NCBI RefSeq assembly: GCF_020217185.1
Contig: NZ_JAIWNX010000243.1
Coordinates: forward strand, 1 to 10,000
Direction: 5' to 3'
Length of the DNA stretch: 10,000 bases
Source of the DNA: Asticcacaulis sp.
Lineage (GTDB): Bacteria > Pseudomonadota > Alphaproteobacteria > Caulobacterales > Caulobacteraceae
Made by a program: the position numbers and the translations under genes. Shown piece by piece: positions 1-6,208 of this stretch. Numbering within the stretch: position 1 is the first letter of the stretch; each line of letters begins with the position of its first letter. Under the pieces are notes generated by a model. That model was not told the origin of the DNA. It made no database searches and saw only the letters and a program-made list of their open reading frames with translations.

Positions 1-710
1 AGGGCCAGCATCTCATCGGGTTTGGCCGGGTCGAGCGGGGCCAGAGACACCAGCTTGTACGTGAAGCCCGGCGTGGTCGGCCCGGTAAGCGTCTCGCATC
101 TGTAGGTATCGAGTGCGCACTTCCAAAAACCGCCGACCTCGGCACCCAGAATCAGGGACGCCTCACCCTTTGCAGACAGGTGCAGCGTGACGGCCTCAAG
201 CCCTTCATTCGACGGCAGGGCGGGCAGGCCGGTCAGCGGCAGACGCTCCCCCGGCCCGCCCAGATCGGGGCCATAGCGCATGACGCGCGCATCGCCTTCA
301 AACGAGACATAGACCGTGCCGTCGCGCGGATCGAGGGCCATATCTTCGGCATCCGACAGCGACTTGTTGCCAAAGGGCTTGCCGTCGGCTGCGCGCAACA
401 TCTCCACGCTCAGCGGGCCCTCTGTGCCGCGCACCGGCAGGGTGAAGCGCGCCCGGCTGCCGTAATCGCCAATGGCGTCGATCATAACCCCGTCCTTACC
501 CGGTTTGACGACCAGATCGGACAGGCCGGTTAGCCAGGACGTGCCCTCTCCTTTGACCTCATAGCCGCCGACATAGCGGGCCTTTTGCGCAGGCGCGTCG
601 CTGACCGCCGGCAAGGGCGTGAAGGTGACCCGCGTGCCGCCCTGATAGGGGACGGGACCGGCCACAGCCGTGGTGGTCAGCAGGGCAGAAAGCCACAAAG
701 CCAATCGCAT
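1..710 (-). CDS. Secreted phytase-like esterase, partial (C-terminus beyond the left edge)
   Basis: The reading frame is open from an ATG at 710 to the window edge, giving 236 residues without a stop. A GGAGG ribosome site lies just upstream. Residues 1-17 look like a Sec signal peptide: Arg near the start, a hydrophobic stretch (LALWLSALL), and an AVA site before Gly18, so the product is probably periplasmic or exported. The mature part carries DAEDMALDPRDGTVYVSFE (about 120-138) and SNEGLEAVTL (167-176), which resemble the family annotated as 'esterase-like activity of phytase' (PF13449), a probable beta-propeller with acidic metal-binding positions. Cys198 and Cys205 could form a disulfide. 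The true substrate is unknown; the family name does not prove phytase activity. The start is 46 bases after the cobT stop on the same strand, and I see no terminator between them, so co-transcription is possible. Family assignment is from motif recall. Confidence 0.72.
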   Translation of the reverse strand, partial: MRLALWLSALLTTTAVAGPVPYQGGTRVTFTPLPAVSDAPAQKARYVGGYEVKGEGTSWLTGLSDLVVKPGKDGVMIDAIGDYGSRARFTLPVRGTEGPLSVEMLRAADGKPFGNKSLSDAEDMALDPRDGTVYVSFEGDARVMRYGPDLGGPGERLPLTGLPALPSNEGLEAVTLHLSAKGEASLILGAEVGGFWKCALDTYRCETLTGPTTPGFTYKLVSLAPLDPAKPDEMLA

Positions 711-756
711 GAGACCTCCGTTTGACCACCCCCTGCACAAACCAGAGGCGGACATA

Positions 757-2619
757 TCACCGCCGTGCGGCGGCTTTTTCGTCGAACAGCTCGGCCAGCT
801 TTTCGATCAGCGCTCCACCCAGTTGCTCGACATCAATCAGCGTCATGGCCCGGCGGTAATAGCGCGTCACGTCGTGGCCAATGCCGATGGCCGCCAGCTC
901 GACACGCCCGGCCCCTTCGATGTCGGCAATGACCTTACGCAGGTGGTTTTCGAGATAGTGGCCCGAATTGACGCTGAGGGTCGAGTCATCGACCGGCGCG
1001 CCGTCGGATATAACCATCAGGATACGGCGCGACTCCGACCGCCCCAGCAGGCGCGTATAGGCCCATTGCAGGGCCTCCCCGTCGATATTCTCTTTCAACA
1101 GGCCCTCACGCATCATCAGGCCGAGATTCTTGTTGGCTCGCCGCCAGGGGTTATCGGCCGCCTTATAGATGATGTGTCTGAGGTCGTTGAGACGCCCCGG
1201 CGCGGCGGACTTGCCTTCGCGCACCCACTGTTCGCGCGACTGCCCGCCCTTCCAGGCCTTAGTGGTGAAGCCCAGAATCTCGACCTTCACGCCGCAACGT
1301 TCCAGCGTGCGCGCCAGCACGTCGGCGCAGATGGCCGCGACCATGATCGGCCGCCCGCGCATCGAGCCGGAATTGTCGAGCAGCAGCGTCACCACCGTGT
1401 CGCGGAACTCGGTGTCCTTTTCCTGCTTGAACGACAAGGGCGCGCTGGGGTCGATGATCACCCGCGTCAGGCGCGACGCATCAAGCACGCCCTCTTCGAG
1501 GTCGAAATTCCACGAGCGGCTCTGCTGCGCCATCAGGCGGCGTTGCAGCCGGTTGGCCAGCCGCGCCACCACGTTCGACAGATTGGCCAGTTGCTGATTG
1601 AGAAAGCCGCGCAACCGCTCCAGTTCTTCGGGGTCGCACAGGTCTTCGGCGTTGATGACCTCATCATAGGCCTTGGTAAAGACGTCATAGTCCTTGCGCT
1701 CACCACCCGCATTGGGGGTCTGCATCTGGCTGGCCTCGGCGGCCTCGCCATCGACCACCTCATCGGCCGAACCCTCAGCCAGAGACTGAGGATCGCCCGA
1801 CATCTGGGTGAAGTCCTCGTCACCGGTCTGGGACTGATCGTCGCCGCCGGTGGGTTCCTCTTCCTGCTGCGGCTGCGAATCGTCCTGATCCTCGGCATCC
1901 TCTTCTGCCTCAGTCGACGGGTCATTGCCTTCGGACTGCTCGTCCTCGCCTTCGTCGTTCTTTTCTTCTTCCTTGGCGTCTTGCGAATCGTCGGTGAGGT
2001 CCAGCGCCCGCAGGACTTCACGCGCCTTTTGCGTAAACGCCTTCTGATCACCGATCAGGTCCGCCAGTTCGTTCAGGCCCTGCCCCGTCTTCTGTTCGAT
2101 CTCGTCACGCAGCAGATTGACCACCCGCTGCGCCTCGTTCGGCACAGGATCACCGGTGAGGATTTCACGCGCAATCAGACCCAGAATGTCAGCCAGATTG
2201 AGTTCGGATTTTTCTTCCTTACGTCCCAAACCGCTACGGTCGAGATCGGACTGAAGCGCCGCGCGCAGGTTTTTGCGAACCCCGCCCATGGCATTGGCCC
2301 CGATGGCTTCAAGCCGTGCCTCTTCCAACACGTCGAAGGCCTCGGCCCCCGCCGTATCGACAGGCCGGGCACGGACATGGATACCCGCATCATGGTGCGC
2401 GACCTTTAGCGCCAAACGGTCGGCCTGCCCGCGCACCGTAGCCGAAAGGCGGGCATTCAAATCGCGTGGCGGATTGGGCAGAACCAGCTTGCGACCATCC
2501 AGACGCGGCCCGTCCGGCCCGAAGACGACTTCGAGGTCGGGGTCTTCCGCCAGAGCGCGCGTCGAATGGATCAGCGCCTTGCGAAACGGATCGGACAGAA
2601 CGGTAACGGGCTTGGCCAT
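757..2619 (-). CDS. cobT: Cobaltochelatase subunit CobT (VWA-domain protein)
   Basis: The product has 620 residues. CobT partners the AAA+ ATPase CobS; with CobN they insert cobalt into hydrogenobyrinic acid a,c-diamide in the aerobic cobalamin pathway, in the cytoplasm. The N-terminal part (about 1-200) is the CobT-specific domain. It is followed by a very acidic, low-complexity linker (about 208-297, rich in D, E, Q and S). The C-terminal VWA domain begins near 405 and shows the MIDAS motif DNSGS (D415, S417, S419) and the strand [13 protein letters not shown] (about 534-546). I start at [10 protein letters not shown] (2619). The frame stays open up to an ATG at 2760, but those 47 extra codons lie inside a palindromic repeat and read as Pro/Gly-rich noise. 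Only a weak AAGG precedes the chosen start. cobS lies 157 bases upstream on the same strand, separated by the repeat. A 579-codon open frame on the opposite strand is a shadow. Confidence 0.93.
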   Translation of the reverse strand: MAKPVTVLSDPFRKALIHSTRALAEDPDLEVVFGPDGPRLDGRKLVLPNPPRDLNARLSATVRGQADRLALKVAHHDAGIHVRARPVDTAGAEAFDVLEEARLEAIGANAMGGVRKNLRAALQSDLDRSGLGRKEEKSELNLADILGLIAREILTGDPVPNEAQRVVNLLRDEIEQKTGQGLNELADLIGDQKAFTQKAREVLRALDLTDDSQDAKEEEKNDEGEDEQSEGNDPSTEAEEDAEDQDDSQPQQEEEPTGGDDQSQTGDEDFTQMSGDPQSLAEGSADEVVDGEAAEASQMQTPNAGGERKDYDVFTKAYDEVINAEDLCDPEELERLRGFLNQQLANLSNVVARLANRLQRRLMAQQSRSWNFDLEEGVLDASRLTRVIIDPSAPLSFKQEKDTEFRDTVVTLLLDNSGSMRGRPIMVAAICADVLARTLERCGVKVEILGFTTKAWKGGQSREQWVREGKSAAPGRLNDLRHIIYKAADNPWRRANKNLGLMMREGLLKENIDGEALQWAYTRLLGRSESRRILMVISDGAPVDDSTLSVNSGHYLENHLRKVIADIEGAGRVELAAIGIGHDVTRYYRRAMTLIDVEQLGGALIEKLAELFDEKAAARR

Positions 2620-2641
2620 CGAACCTTTTTGCTTCCTAGCA

Positions 2642-2771
2642 CTCCCCCTGATTTCAGGGGGAGGTGGCGCGTAAGCGCCGGAGGGGGTTAAAACGAAGGA
2701 ATTAACCCCACCAACGCTTCGCGGTCCCCCTCCCCTGAAACGAAGTTCGGCTAACGCCAAATCAGGGGAGG
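2642..2771. repeat. Composite REP-like palindromic element between cobS and cobT
   Basis: About 130 bases of nested inverted repeats fill the cobS-cobT gap. 2642-2651 pairs perfectly with 2654-2663 (CTCCCCCTGA, 2-base loop). GGCGC at 2666-2670 pairs with 2675-2679. GGGGTTAA at 2684-2691 pairs with 2702-2709. CCTCCCCTGA at 2729-2738 pairs with 2762-2771. Read as a whole, the left half and the reverse complement of the right half are related: both contain CTCCCC(C)TGATTT, then CAGGGG(G)AGG, then a G-rich tract leading to GGGGTTAA. The right half carries about 20 extra bases. This resembles dispersed palindromic repeats of Caulobacter- and Sphingomonas-type genomes, recalled rather than searched. 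In RNA it would fold strongly and might separate cobS and cobT expression. No U-tract marks it as a classic terminator. Confidence 0.8.
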
Positions 2772-2776
2772 AACTT

Positions 2777-3784
2777 TTATATCACCTTCACCTTGAGGGC
2801 GCTTTCCTTCACATCCGCGCCAAAGCTGCGCTGATAGAATTCCGCCAGTGTCGGGCGCTCCAGCTCATCGCACTTGTTGAGGAAGGTCAGACGGAAAGCC
2901 ACCTCCGGGTCATTGCCGAAGATCAGCGTATTCTGCGCCCAGGTGATGACGGTCCGCGGCGACATGACGGTCGAGATATCGCCATTGGCAAAGGCCGAGC
3001 GCGTCAGGTCGGCGACGCGCACCATGGCGTCGATCAGGCTCTTGCGCTCCGGCGTATCGAACTCCGGCAGCTTGGCCAGCACGATCTCCACCTCGGCCTC
3101 GTGGCTGAGATAGTTGAGCGTGGTAACGATCGACCAGCGGTCCATCTGACCCTGATTGATCTGCTGCGTGCCGTGATAAAGCCCGGTGGTGTCACCCAGA
3201 CCGATGGTGTTGGTGGTGGCAAACAGGCGGAAGAAGCTGTTGGGGCGGATGACCTTGTTCTGATCCAGCAGAGTCAGGCGGCCCTGCGCCTCCAGCACGC
3301 GCTGGATGACGAACATCACGTCCGGACGCCCGGCGTCGTATTCATCGAAGACCAGCGCCACGGGCCGTTGCAACGACCACGGCAGGATGCCTTCCTTGAA
3401 CTCGGTGACCTGCTGACCGTCCTTGAGCACGATGGCGTCCTTACCGATCAGGTCGATCCGCGACACATGACTGTCGAGATTGACGCGCACCAACGGCCAG
3501 TTCAGCCGCGCGGCGATCTGCTCGATATGGGTGGACTTACCCGTGCCGTGGAAGCCTTGCACCATGACGCGGCGGTCATAGGCAAAGCCGGCGCAGATGG
3601 CGATGGTCGTTTGCGGGTCGAAGCGATAGGAGGGGTCGATTTCCGGCACATGCTCATCGCGCGTCGAAAAGGCCGGGACCAGCATGTCGGAATCGACGCC
3701 GAATACCTCACGCAGCGATACCTTCTTGTCCGGCACAAGGCCCAGAAGCGGATCGGTCAGGGTATCGGAGGTGAGTACGGGCAT
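2777..3784 (-). CDS. cobS: Cobaltochelatase subunit CobS (AAA+ ATPase)
   Basis: The product has 335 residues, close to the usual CobS length. CobS is the AAA+ motor of the aerobic cobaltochelatase CobNST and works with CobT. The N-terminal segment (about 1-50) is the CobS-specific lead-in. The ATPase core shows Walker A GFHGTGKS (77-84), Walker [10 protein letters not shown] (142-150, D147 and E148), a sensor-1-like FATTNT (188-193), and QMDRW (213-217), whose Arg216 could serve as an arginine finger. The start is the only sensible ATG, at 3784; its ribosome site is weak. A 108-base gap separates it from the GFA gene upstream, and a promoter candidate lies in that gap. cobT follows on the same strand after the palindromic repeat. 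CobS belongs to the MoxR-like ATPase group, but the adjacent cobT makes the CobS assignment firm. No cobN is visible, so the actual metal-insertion role cannot be confirmed here. Confidence 0.94.
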   Translation of the reverse strand: MPVLTSDTLTDPLLGLVPDKKVSLREVFGVDSDMLVPAFSTRDEHVPEIDPSYRFDPQTTIAICAGFAYDRRVMVQGFHGTGKSTHIEQIAARLNWPLVRVNLDSHVSRIDLIGKDAIVLKDGQQVTEFKEGILPWSLQRPVALVFDEYDAGRPDVMFVIQRVLEAQGRLTLLDQNKVIRPNSFFRLFATTNTIGLGDTTGLYHGTQQINQGQMDRWSIVTTLNYLSHEAEVEIVLAKLPEFDTPERKSLIDAMVRVADLTRSAFANGDISTVMSPRTVITWAQNTLIFGNDPEVAFRLTFLNKCDELERPTLAEFYQRSFGADVKESALKVKVI

Positions 3785-3820
3785 GGCAAAAAACGCTTTC
3801 GGACGGACGAACGGATGCGT

Positions 3821-3846
3821 TTTTCAGCTAAGACCTATGCCCTCAA
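3821..3846 (-). promoter_or_regulatory. Candidate promoter for cobS
   Basis: Read on the minus strand, TTGAGGG (3846-3840) is followed after 11 bases by GCTGAAAA (3828-3821). This resembles the Caulobacter housekeeping pattern TTGACGS, 10-14 bases, GCTANAWC, with one mismatch in the -35 and two in the -10. Transcription would start near 3815, about 30 bases before the cobS ATG. Such matches occur by chance, so this is only a candidate. Confidence 0.3.
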
Positions 3847-3892
3847 GACTCAACCCTAAAACACGCCGGAGACGGATTTTTTTGAAGGCGGT

Positions 3893-4342
3893 TCAGTCAT
3901 GGTCCGGGTGCTGGTAGCTGATCAGCTTATCCAGAAACGGCGCGGCCTCGATGTCTTCCAGCGTGGTGCGCTCCGGCAGGGCGTGCAGGCCATTGACCCA
4001 CGGCAGGCGGCCTTCGGTGCCGAACTGAATGACCGGAGCGATGTCAGCGGGATCATCAAAGGCCGCGATAGACAGCGCCACACCGTCCGGCGCTTCGTAG
4101 GTCAGCGGCGTCCCGCAGTCGGGGCAGAAACTGCGCTGAACGAGGTTGGAGCTTTGGAAGCGTTTGGGCTCGGCCTTGCTCCATGTGAGCGTGGCCTCCC
4201 GCACGCTGACCAGCGGCGCGAAGACATTGCCATAGGCCTTTTGGCACATGCGACAATGGCAGATGGAGGCATGGCCCAGCTCGCCTTCAACGCGGAAACG
4301 GACCGCGCCGCACTGACACCCACCGGTTCTGACCTCGACCAT
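3893..4342 (-). CDS. GFA / CENP-V family zinc-binding protein
   Basis: The product has 149 residues and begins at ATG 4342 after a strong GGGAGGGG ribosome site. It shows the cysteine pattern of the glutathione-dependent formaldehyde-activating (GFA) fold (PF04828): GCQCGAVRF (C9, C11), CHCRMCQK (C28, C30, C33) and FCPDCGTPL (C73, C76). In the family founder (Gfa of Paracoccus) these cysteines bind zinc, and glutathione adds to formaldehyde. Most homologues are untested, and the reaction here cannot be inferred beyond a zinc-thiolate protein of the cytoplasm. It lies between the J-domain gene (156 bases upstream) and cobS (108 bases downstream), all on the minus strand. It seems an insertion into an otherwise familiar bolA/J-protein/cobS/cobT neighbourhood. 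Its own strong ribosome site and the wide gaps suggest it is expressed independently. All seven expected cysteines are present. Confidence 0.88.
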   Translation of the reverse strand: MVEVRTGGCQCGAVRFRVEGELGHASICHCRMCQKAYGNVFAPLVSVREATLTWSKAEPKRFQSSNLVQRSFCPDCGTPLTYEAPDGVALSIAAFDDPADIAPVIQFGTEGRLPWVNGLHALPERTTLEDIEAAPFLDKLISYQHPDHD

Positions 4343-4398
4343 AATCCCCTCCCTGACCCTCTTCCCGCAGCGGCGAGGGATTTAGCCTTGCATAACCC

Positions 4399-4500
4399 AA
4401 AAGCCTTCAATTTGAATGAGATGGCAGGAGGCTAACGCAGCCCGTATATGAATGCGGGCAACTGACGCCGACGCACCAGATCACCAAATTCAAGGCTTTT
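4399..4500. repeat. 16-bp inverted repeat flanking 70 bases, with an inner hairpin
   Basis: AAAAGCCTTCAATTTG at 4399-4414 is matched by its reverse complement at 4485-4500 with a single mismatch. Between the arms, GCCCG (4440-4444) pairs with CGGGC (4455-4459) around a 10-base AT-rich loop. The right arm ends on the first two bases of the J-domain gene stop codon (4499-4501). It could be the scar of a small inserted element, or a folded 3' untranslated region of the J-domain gene. It has no U-tract typical of an intrinsic terminator. The remainder of the gap holds only the GFA ribosome site. Confidence 0.55.
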
Positions 4501-5167
4501 AAGCCAGACCCATTTTTTTGAGAACTTTATACGCTTTTATGACGCGCTGGAGCTTGTCTTCTGCCGAACGATCGCCGCCATTATTGTCCGGGTGGCAGCG
4601 CTTGAGCAGTTCGGTATAGGCGGCGCGCACCTTTTCCGGTTCGGCCCCGACCTCAAGGTCGAGGTCGGCATAGGCCCCGCGTTCGATCTTACCGAACTGA
4701 CGCTGGATCGGCGCGTCTTCGCCGGGCTTGCGCGGGGCGGCACCGGCCCCAAACACCGAATGCGGGTCGTACATGCCCGCGCCCTTGGTGCGTCCGGCGC
4801 TAAAGGCCGCCGCTTCGCGCGACGCGGCCGAAGCGCGGAAGGCCCAGGTCGGGCGGCCACCGGTCATGGTCGCTTCGCGGTGCGCCTTGGCCTCGCCTTC
4901 GGACATGCCGGCAAAGAAGTTCCAGTTCTTGTTGTACTCGCCCGCGTGCGCCTGACAGAAGTTATAGTATTCGTTCATCATTTCGCGCGACTTCGGGGCC
5001 TTGGCCGTGGCCGCGCGATGGCATTCCGGCCATTCGCAGCGCACCTGCCCCGGCTTCAGCGACAGCACATCGTCTTCCGGACGCTTGCCATTAACCTCGC
5101 CCTCCTTGGGCGGGCGAATACGCATGTCCAGACCAAACTTCGGCTTGTACTTGTACCCTTCGCTCAT
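4499..5167 (-). CDS. J-domain protein with C-terminal DnaJ domain and Cys/His motif
   Basis: The product has 222 residues. The J domain is C-terminal: YADLDLEVGAEPEKVRAAY (about 166-184) leads into KRCHPDNNGGD with the Hsp70-stimulating HPD motif at 192-194, then a helix ending AYKVLKKMGLA. It should act as a co-chaperone of DnaK. The N-terminal half has CEWPECHRAA (C44, C49) and YYNFCQAHAGEYNKNWNFF (C71, H74), which could form a small zinc site. The Tyr/Trp-rich block after it is, from memory, conserved in this alphaproteobacterial family. The client is unknown. I start at MSEGYKYKPKF (5167) because the KYKPKF-type N-terminus is typical of the family. An ATG 14 codons earlier (5209) is open but lies in an inverted repeat without a ribosome site. 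The chosen start also lacks a well-spaced site. It is divergent from bolA and upstream of the GFA, cobS and cobT genes. Confidence 0.83.
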   Translation of the reverse strand: MSEGYKYKPKFGLDMRIRPPKEGEVNGKRPEDDVLSLKPGQVRCEWPECHRAATAKAPKSREMMNEYYNFCQAHAGEYNKNWNFFAGMSEGEAKAHREATMTGGRPTWAFRASAASREAAAFSAGRTKGAGMYDPHSVFGAGAAPRKPGEDAPIQRQFGKIERGAYADLDLEVGAEPEKVRAAYTELLKRCHPDNNGGDRSAEDKLQRVIKAYKVLKKMGLA

Positions 5168-5201
5168 GATTTCGAACGCGACCCTTTGAACTTTACGCAA
5201 A

Positions 5202-5218
5202 CCGACCATATAGGTCGG
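5202..5218. promoter_or_regulatory. Perfect inverted repeat in the divergent J-domain/bolA gap
   Basis: CCGACC (5202-5207), ATATA (5208-5212) and GGTCGG (5213-5218) form a perfect 6-bp inverted repeat in the 87-base gap between the two divergent genes. A possible bolA -10, TCTATAAA, lies at 5228-5235, so the repeat would overlap its -35 region. That is where a repressor or activator dimer could sit and control both genes. It is also the reason to distrust the upstream ATG at 5209, which falls in its centre. The regulator is unknown. Confidence 0.45.
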
Positions 5219-5254
5219 AGTCGGGCCTCTATAAAGCCCTTATGAGGTTAAATT

Positions 5255-5527
5255 ATGGGTAAAACACGCGAGACCATCGAGACCAAACTGACGGCGGCCT
5301 TCGCCCCGCTTCGTCTGGAGGTGACGGACGACAGCGATAAGCATAAAGGGCATTCGGGCGCGCGTGAAGGGGGCGAAAGTCACTTTTCCGTCCTGATCGT
5401 CTCTGAGGCGTTTCGCGGGCAGAGCCGCGTTGCCCGTCAGCGCGCCGTCAATGCGGCCCTGCGTGAGGAACTGAGTGGCCCCATCCACGCCCTGTCGATG
5501 CAGACCCTGACGCCGGAAGAGGCTTAA
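5255..5527 (+). CDS. bolA: BolA family protein
   Basis: The product has 90 residues, normal for BolA. It starts at ATG 5255 after GAGG seven bases upstream. BolA proteins bind monothiol glutaredoxins through a shared [2Fe-2S] cluster and take part in iron-sulfur trafficking; some also affect morphology and biofilm genes. The family core is GGESHFSVLIVSEAF (about 39-53), followed by GQSRVARQRAVNAAL and the C-terminal IHALSMQTLTPEEA. His78 in IHAL corresponds to the invariant histidine used for cluster binding, and His43 lies in the ESHF strand. The position often read RHR in other BolAs is RQR (61-63). The gene is divergent from the J-domain gene and convergent with the esterase, whose stop codon begins 9 bases beyond its own. 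Proximity to a J-protein and to cobS/cobT is a recurrent alphaproteobacterial arrangement and may point to metal or cofactor assembly; that functional link is inference. Confidence 0.92.
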   Translation: MGKTRETIETKLTAAFAPLRLEVTDDSDKHKGHSGAREGGESHFSVLIVSEAFRGQSRVARQRAVNAALREELSGPIHALSMQTLTPEEA

Positions 5528-5538
5528 TCCAGAAGCCT
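5520..5538. terminator. Possible bidirectional hairpin between convergent bolA and esterase
   Basis: AGGCTT (5520-5525) pairs perfectly with AAGCCT (5533-5538) around a 7-base loop. The stem overlaps the bolA stop (5525-5527) and the esterase stop (5537-5539). The stem is short and neither side has a T-run, so at best it is a weak terminator. Confidence 0.25.
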
Positions 5539-6139
5539 AACTCAGCGCCGTCACCAGAAAATCTCGCCCCAGACGCGAGCCCGGCGCATTGATACTGTGG
5601 CCCAGCCCTTTGAGAATGTGGGCGTCGGCGCTCACGCCCGCTGCGGTCAGGCGCTCAGCCGCCTCAAGGGTTTCGGCAAAGGGGATCACCTCATCCTGAT
5701 CGCCGTGCACCAGCCGGATCGGCGTGGGCGCAGGCGTCCACGGCACAGGCGACGACAGGCGACCGGAATAGGCGACCACCGCCGCCACGGGCCAACGTCC
5801 GCTGACCACGGCATCAAGCGCCATGATCGACCCTTGCGAAAAGCCAACCAGCGCCACCTGCGCCGGATCGTCTATGCCGCGTTCGGCCATGACGGCGTGC
5901 AGGGTCGCATCGAAGGCCTCACGCGCCTCGACAAGGCGTTGCGCGCGGTTGTCCGCCGTCACGCCCTTGACCGAAAACCACTGCCGGCCACTGGACTGCG
6001 CATACATATCGAACGGATCAGGTCCGTCCGGCGCGGCAAACGCCGTATCCGGCAAGGCCTCAGCCCAGTGTCGCCCCAAGCCGATCATGTCCGCACCGCA
6101 CGAACCGACACCGTGCAAAAAGATCACCAGATGTTTCAA
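5537..6139 (-). CDS. Phospholipase/carboxylesterase family serine hydrolase
   Basis: The product has 200 residues and an alpha/beta-hydrolase fold of the Abhydrolase_2 type (PF02230), cytoplasmic and without a signal peptide. It starts directly with the first strand, MKHLVIFLHGVGS, whose HG supplies the oxyanion hole. The nucleophile motif is GFSQGS (S101), the acid is in HGDQDEVIP (probably D149), and the catalytic His is H181 in GLGHSIN. Such enzymes cleave short acyl esters or lysophospholipids; the natural substrate is not evident. I choose a TTG start at 6139 because GGAGAGG sits four bases before it and the protein then begins at the first beta strand. An ATG at 6193 gives 18 more residues but lies beyond the fadJ terminator hairpin and encodes non-homologous-looking sequence. 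The gene follows fadJ on the same strand and converges with bolA. It may depend on read-through past that hairpin or on its own promoter. Confidence 0.85.
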   Translation of the reverse strand: MKHLVIFLHGVGSCGADMIGLGRHWAEALPDTAFAAPDGPDPFDMYAQSSGRQWFSVKGVTADNRAQRLVEAREAFDATLHAVMAERGIDDPAQVALVGFSQGSIMALDAVVSGRWPVAAVVAYSGRLSSPVPWTPAPTPIRLVHGDQDEVIPFAETLEAAERLTAAGVSADAHILKGLGHSINAPGSRLGRDFLVTALS

Positions 6140-6143
6140 CGCG

Positions 6144-6150
6144 CCTCTCC
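6144..6150 (-). promoter_or_regulatory. Ribosome-binding site fixing the TTG start of the esterase
   Basis: On the minus strand GGAGAGG is followed by CGCG and then TTG AAA CAT CTG. The site is a good Shine-Dalgarno match at slightly short spacing. No ATG or GTG is equally well placed, which supports TTG initiation. Confidence 0.6.
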
Positions 6151-6153
6151 CAA

Positions 6154-6186
6154 AGCAAAAGAGGGAGCCTGAATGGCCCCCTCTTT
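6154..6186 (-). terminator. Intrinsic terminator after fadJ
   Basis: AAAGAGGGAGCC (6158-6169) pairs with GGCCCCCTCTTT (6175-6186), a 12-bp stem with one mismatch and a 5-base loop. On the minus strand it is followed by TTTTGCTTT, an interrupted U-tract. It lies 22 bases past the fadJ stop. On the plus strand a run of six T's follows at 6195-6200, so it could also stop stray plus-strand transcription. The esterase start lies only 15 bases beyond its left end. Confidence 0.65.
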
Positions 6187-6208
6187 CAACCAACTTTTTT
6201 GAGACCGC

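Noticed and set aside
670..2409. A 579-codon open frame on the plus strand opposite cobT
   Set aside because: It is antisense to a well-supported cobT with intact domains, has no recognisable family motif, and its composition (long V/L/F-rich run opposite the Asp/Glu linker) is explained by the complement of cobT codons.
2620..2760. N-terminal extension of CobT from the ATG at 2760
   Set aside because: The extension lies wholly in the palindromic repeat, and family-like sequence begins only at [10 protein letters not shown].
3101..3859. A 252-codon plus-strand frame opposite cobS
   Set aside because: It mirrors cobS in a GC-rich genome, has no family motif, and no ribosome site of note.
3861..3887. 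Possible terminator after the GFA gene (CCGGAGACGG followed by T's on the plus strand)
   Set aside because: The stem is only three base pairs, and the T-run is on the plus strand while the gene is on the minus strand.
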